15,857 nt of DNA from JAJRXG01 sp047634015. Lineage in GTDB: Bacteria; Bacteroidota; Bacteroidia; Chitinophagales; Saprospiraceae. How positions within the stretch are numbered: position 1 is the first letter of the stretch; each line of letters starts with the position of its first letter. The stretch is taken from the NCBI GenBank assembly GCA_047634015.1, contig JBLIDB010000109.1, forward strand, positions 1 through 15,857, written 5' to 3'. The position numbers and the translations under genes are program-made. Positions 15,454 through 15,857 of this stretch are shown here, piece after piece. The notes under the pieces were generated by a model. The model ran no database searches, was not told the DNA's origin, and saw only the letters and a list, made by a program, of their open reading frames with translations.

Positions 15454-15486
15454 ATGCATTCTAAATTTCTATTAACTCCTTTATGA
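15454..15486 (+). other. Possible 10-codon leader ORF overlapping the response-regulator start
   Basis: An ATG at 15454 opens a frame MHSKFLLTPL ending in TGA at 15484-15486, which overlaps the response-regulator ATG at 15483 (ATGA). AAGGAG at 15445-15450, the only Shine-Dalgarno-like hexamer just before a start codon that I noticed here, ends only 3 nt upstream, closer than is usual for function. The same hexamer can pair with CTCCTT at 15476-15481 across a 25-nt loop. It could be a coupled leader or chance. Confidence 0.2.
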
Positions 15487-15857
15487 TAAACAATCTTAGG
15501 TTGCTCATTGTAGATGACCATGAGATGATACTCGATAGTCTGTATTTACTATTCAATATGATGGAGTCTGTAGTGCAGGTCCATAAAGAATCAGATAGTA
15601 GGAATGTTATGGACTTCCTAAAAGAGAATGAGATAGATGTATTAGTTACAGACTATAAAATGCCGCATCTCGATGGATTACAACTCATTCATATGGTAAG
15701 GAATGTATATCCGGATATTAAGATTTTAGTATTGAGTCCACTCCAGAAAGTCATAATATCGGGAAACGGCCCTTTTGGCGATATTTCCATTATTCTCAAC
15801 TCCCTGATGCTCAGGCATCACCGAGGTTCGAAAAATAAAAATATCATCCAAAATCTT
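15483..15857 (+). CDS. Response regulator, receiver domain, 3' end outside the window
   Basis: The frame is open from the ATG at 15483 to the last base (125 codons). Residues 1-85 are a clear CheY-like receiver: MINNLRLLIVDDHE with acidic D11-D12, the phosphoacceptor D57 in LVTDYKMPHLDG, and ILVLS with the conserved Ser85. The VDDH and TDYKMPHLDG pattern is typical of NarL/LuxR-type regulators, but no output domain is in view. From residue 86 (about 15738) the sequence no longer looks like a receiver. The usual GAxGYLxK stretch with the conserved lysine, expected about 20-25 residues after Ser85, is absent from the 40 residues available. The gene may be rearranged, frameshifted or joined to foreign DNA there. 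It follows the amidohydrolase by 43 nt. Confidence 0.75.
   Translation, partial: MINNLRLLIVDDHEMILDSLYLLFNMMESVVQVHKESDSRNVMDFLKENEIDVLVTDYKMPHLDGLQLIHMVRNVYPDIKILVLSPLQKVIISGNGPFGDISIILNSLMLRHHRGSKNKNIIQNL

Overview
The window looks like a piece of a Bacteroidota chromosome. The evidence is a secreted protein with a type IX secretion (por) C-terminal sorting domain, cysteine-free S4 and cysteine-poor L36 ribosomal proteins of the type common in that phylum, start codons preceded by A/T-rich sequence instead of Shine-Dalgarno motifs, and a TAnnTTTG promoter element. The A+T-rich composition and the order rplQ-carA-eno also fit. A position near the Saprospiria or another T9SS-bearing lineage is only a guess.

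Positions 1-5240 are the distal spc/alpha ribosomal operon, all on the + strand: secY (5' end outside the window), map, infA, rpmJ, rpsM, rpsK, rpsD, rpoA, rplQ. It ends at a textbook intrinsic terminator (5267-5303). A promoter element touching that terminator starts a second + strand block, 5330-8937: carA, eno, an FtsB/DivIC-like division gene and sucD. This block joins carbamoyl phosphate synthesis, glycolysis, septum formation and the TCA cycle, with tight or overlapping junctions. A strong 16-bp hairpin (8970-9004) follows sucD.

Positions 9027-11915 hold a HAD-superfamily phosphatase and a large secreted PAP2/vanadium haloperoxidase-like enzyme with a type A sorting domain. On the - strand, 13740-11934 encodes a BadF/BcrA-type sugar kinase (N-acetylglucosamine kinase-like) overlapping pfkA by 8 nt. 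The pair probably feeds sugar phosphates into glycolysis, with eno acting lower in the same pathway. Divergent from it is a secreted M20-family amidohydrolase (13835-15439). The window ends inside a response-regulator gene whose receiver domain stops resembling a receiver at about 15738, which may mark a chimeric or rearranged end.

The first 9 kb is conserved housekeeping DNA. I found no CRISPR array, insertion sequence, tRNA or rRNA, and no stretch over 300 bases without a gene. I did not find a convincing new multi-gene system. The points most worth checking are the odd response-regulator tail, the Cys-to-Glu change in the amidohydrolase metal-site motif, the secreted haloperoxidase-like enzyme and the terminator-promoter junction.
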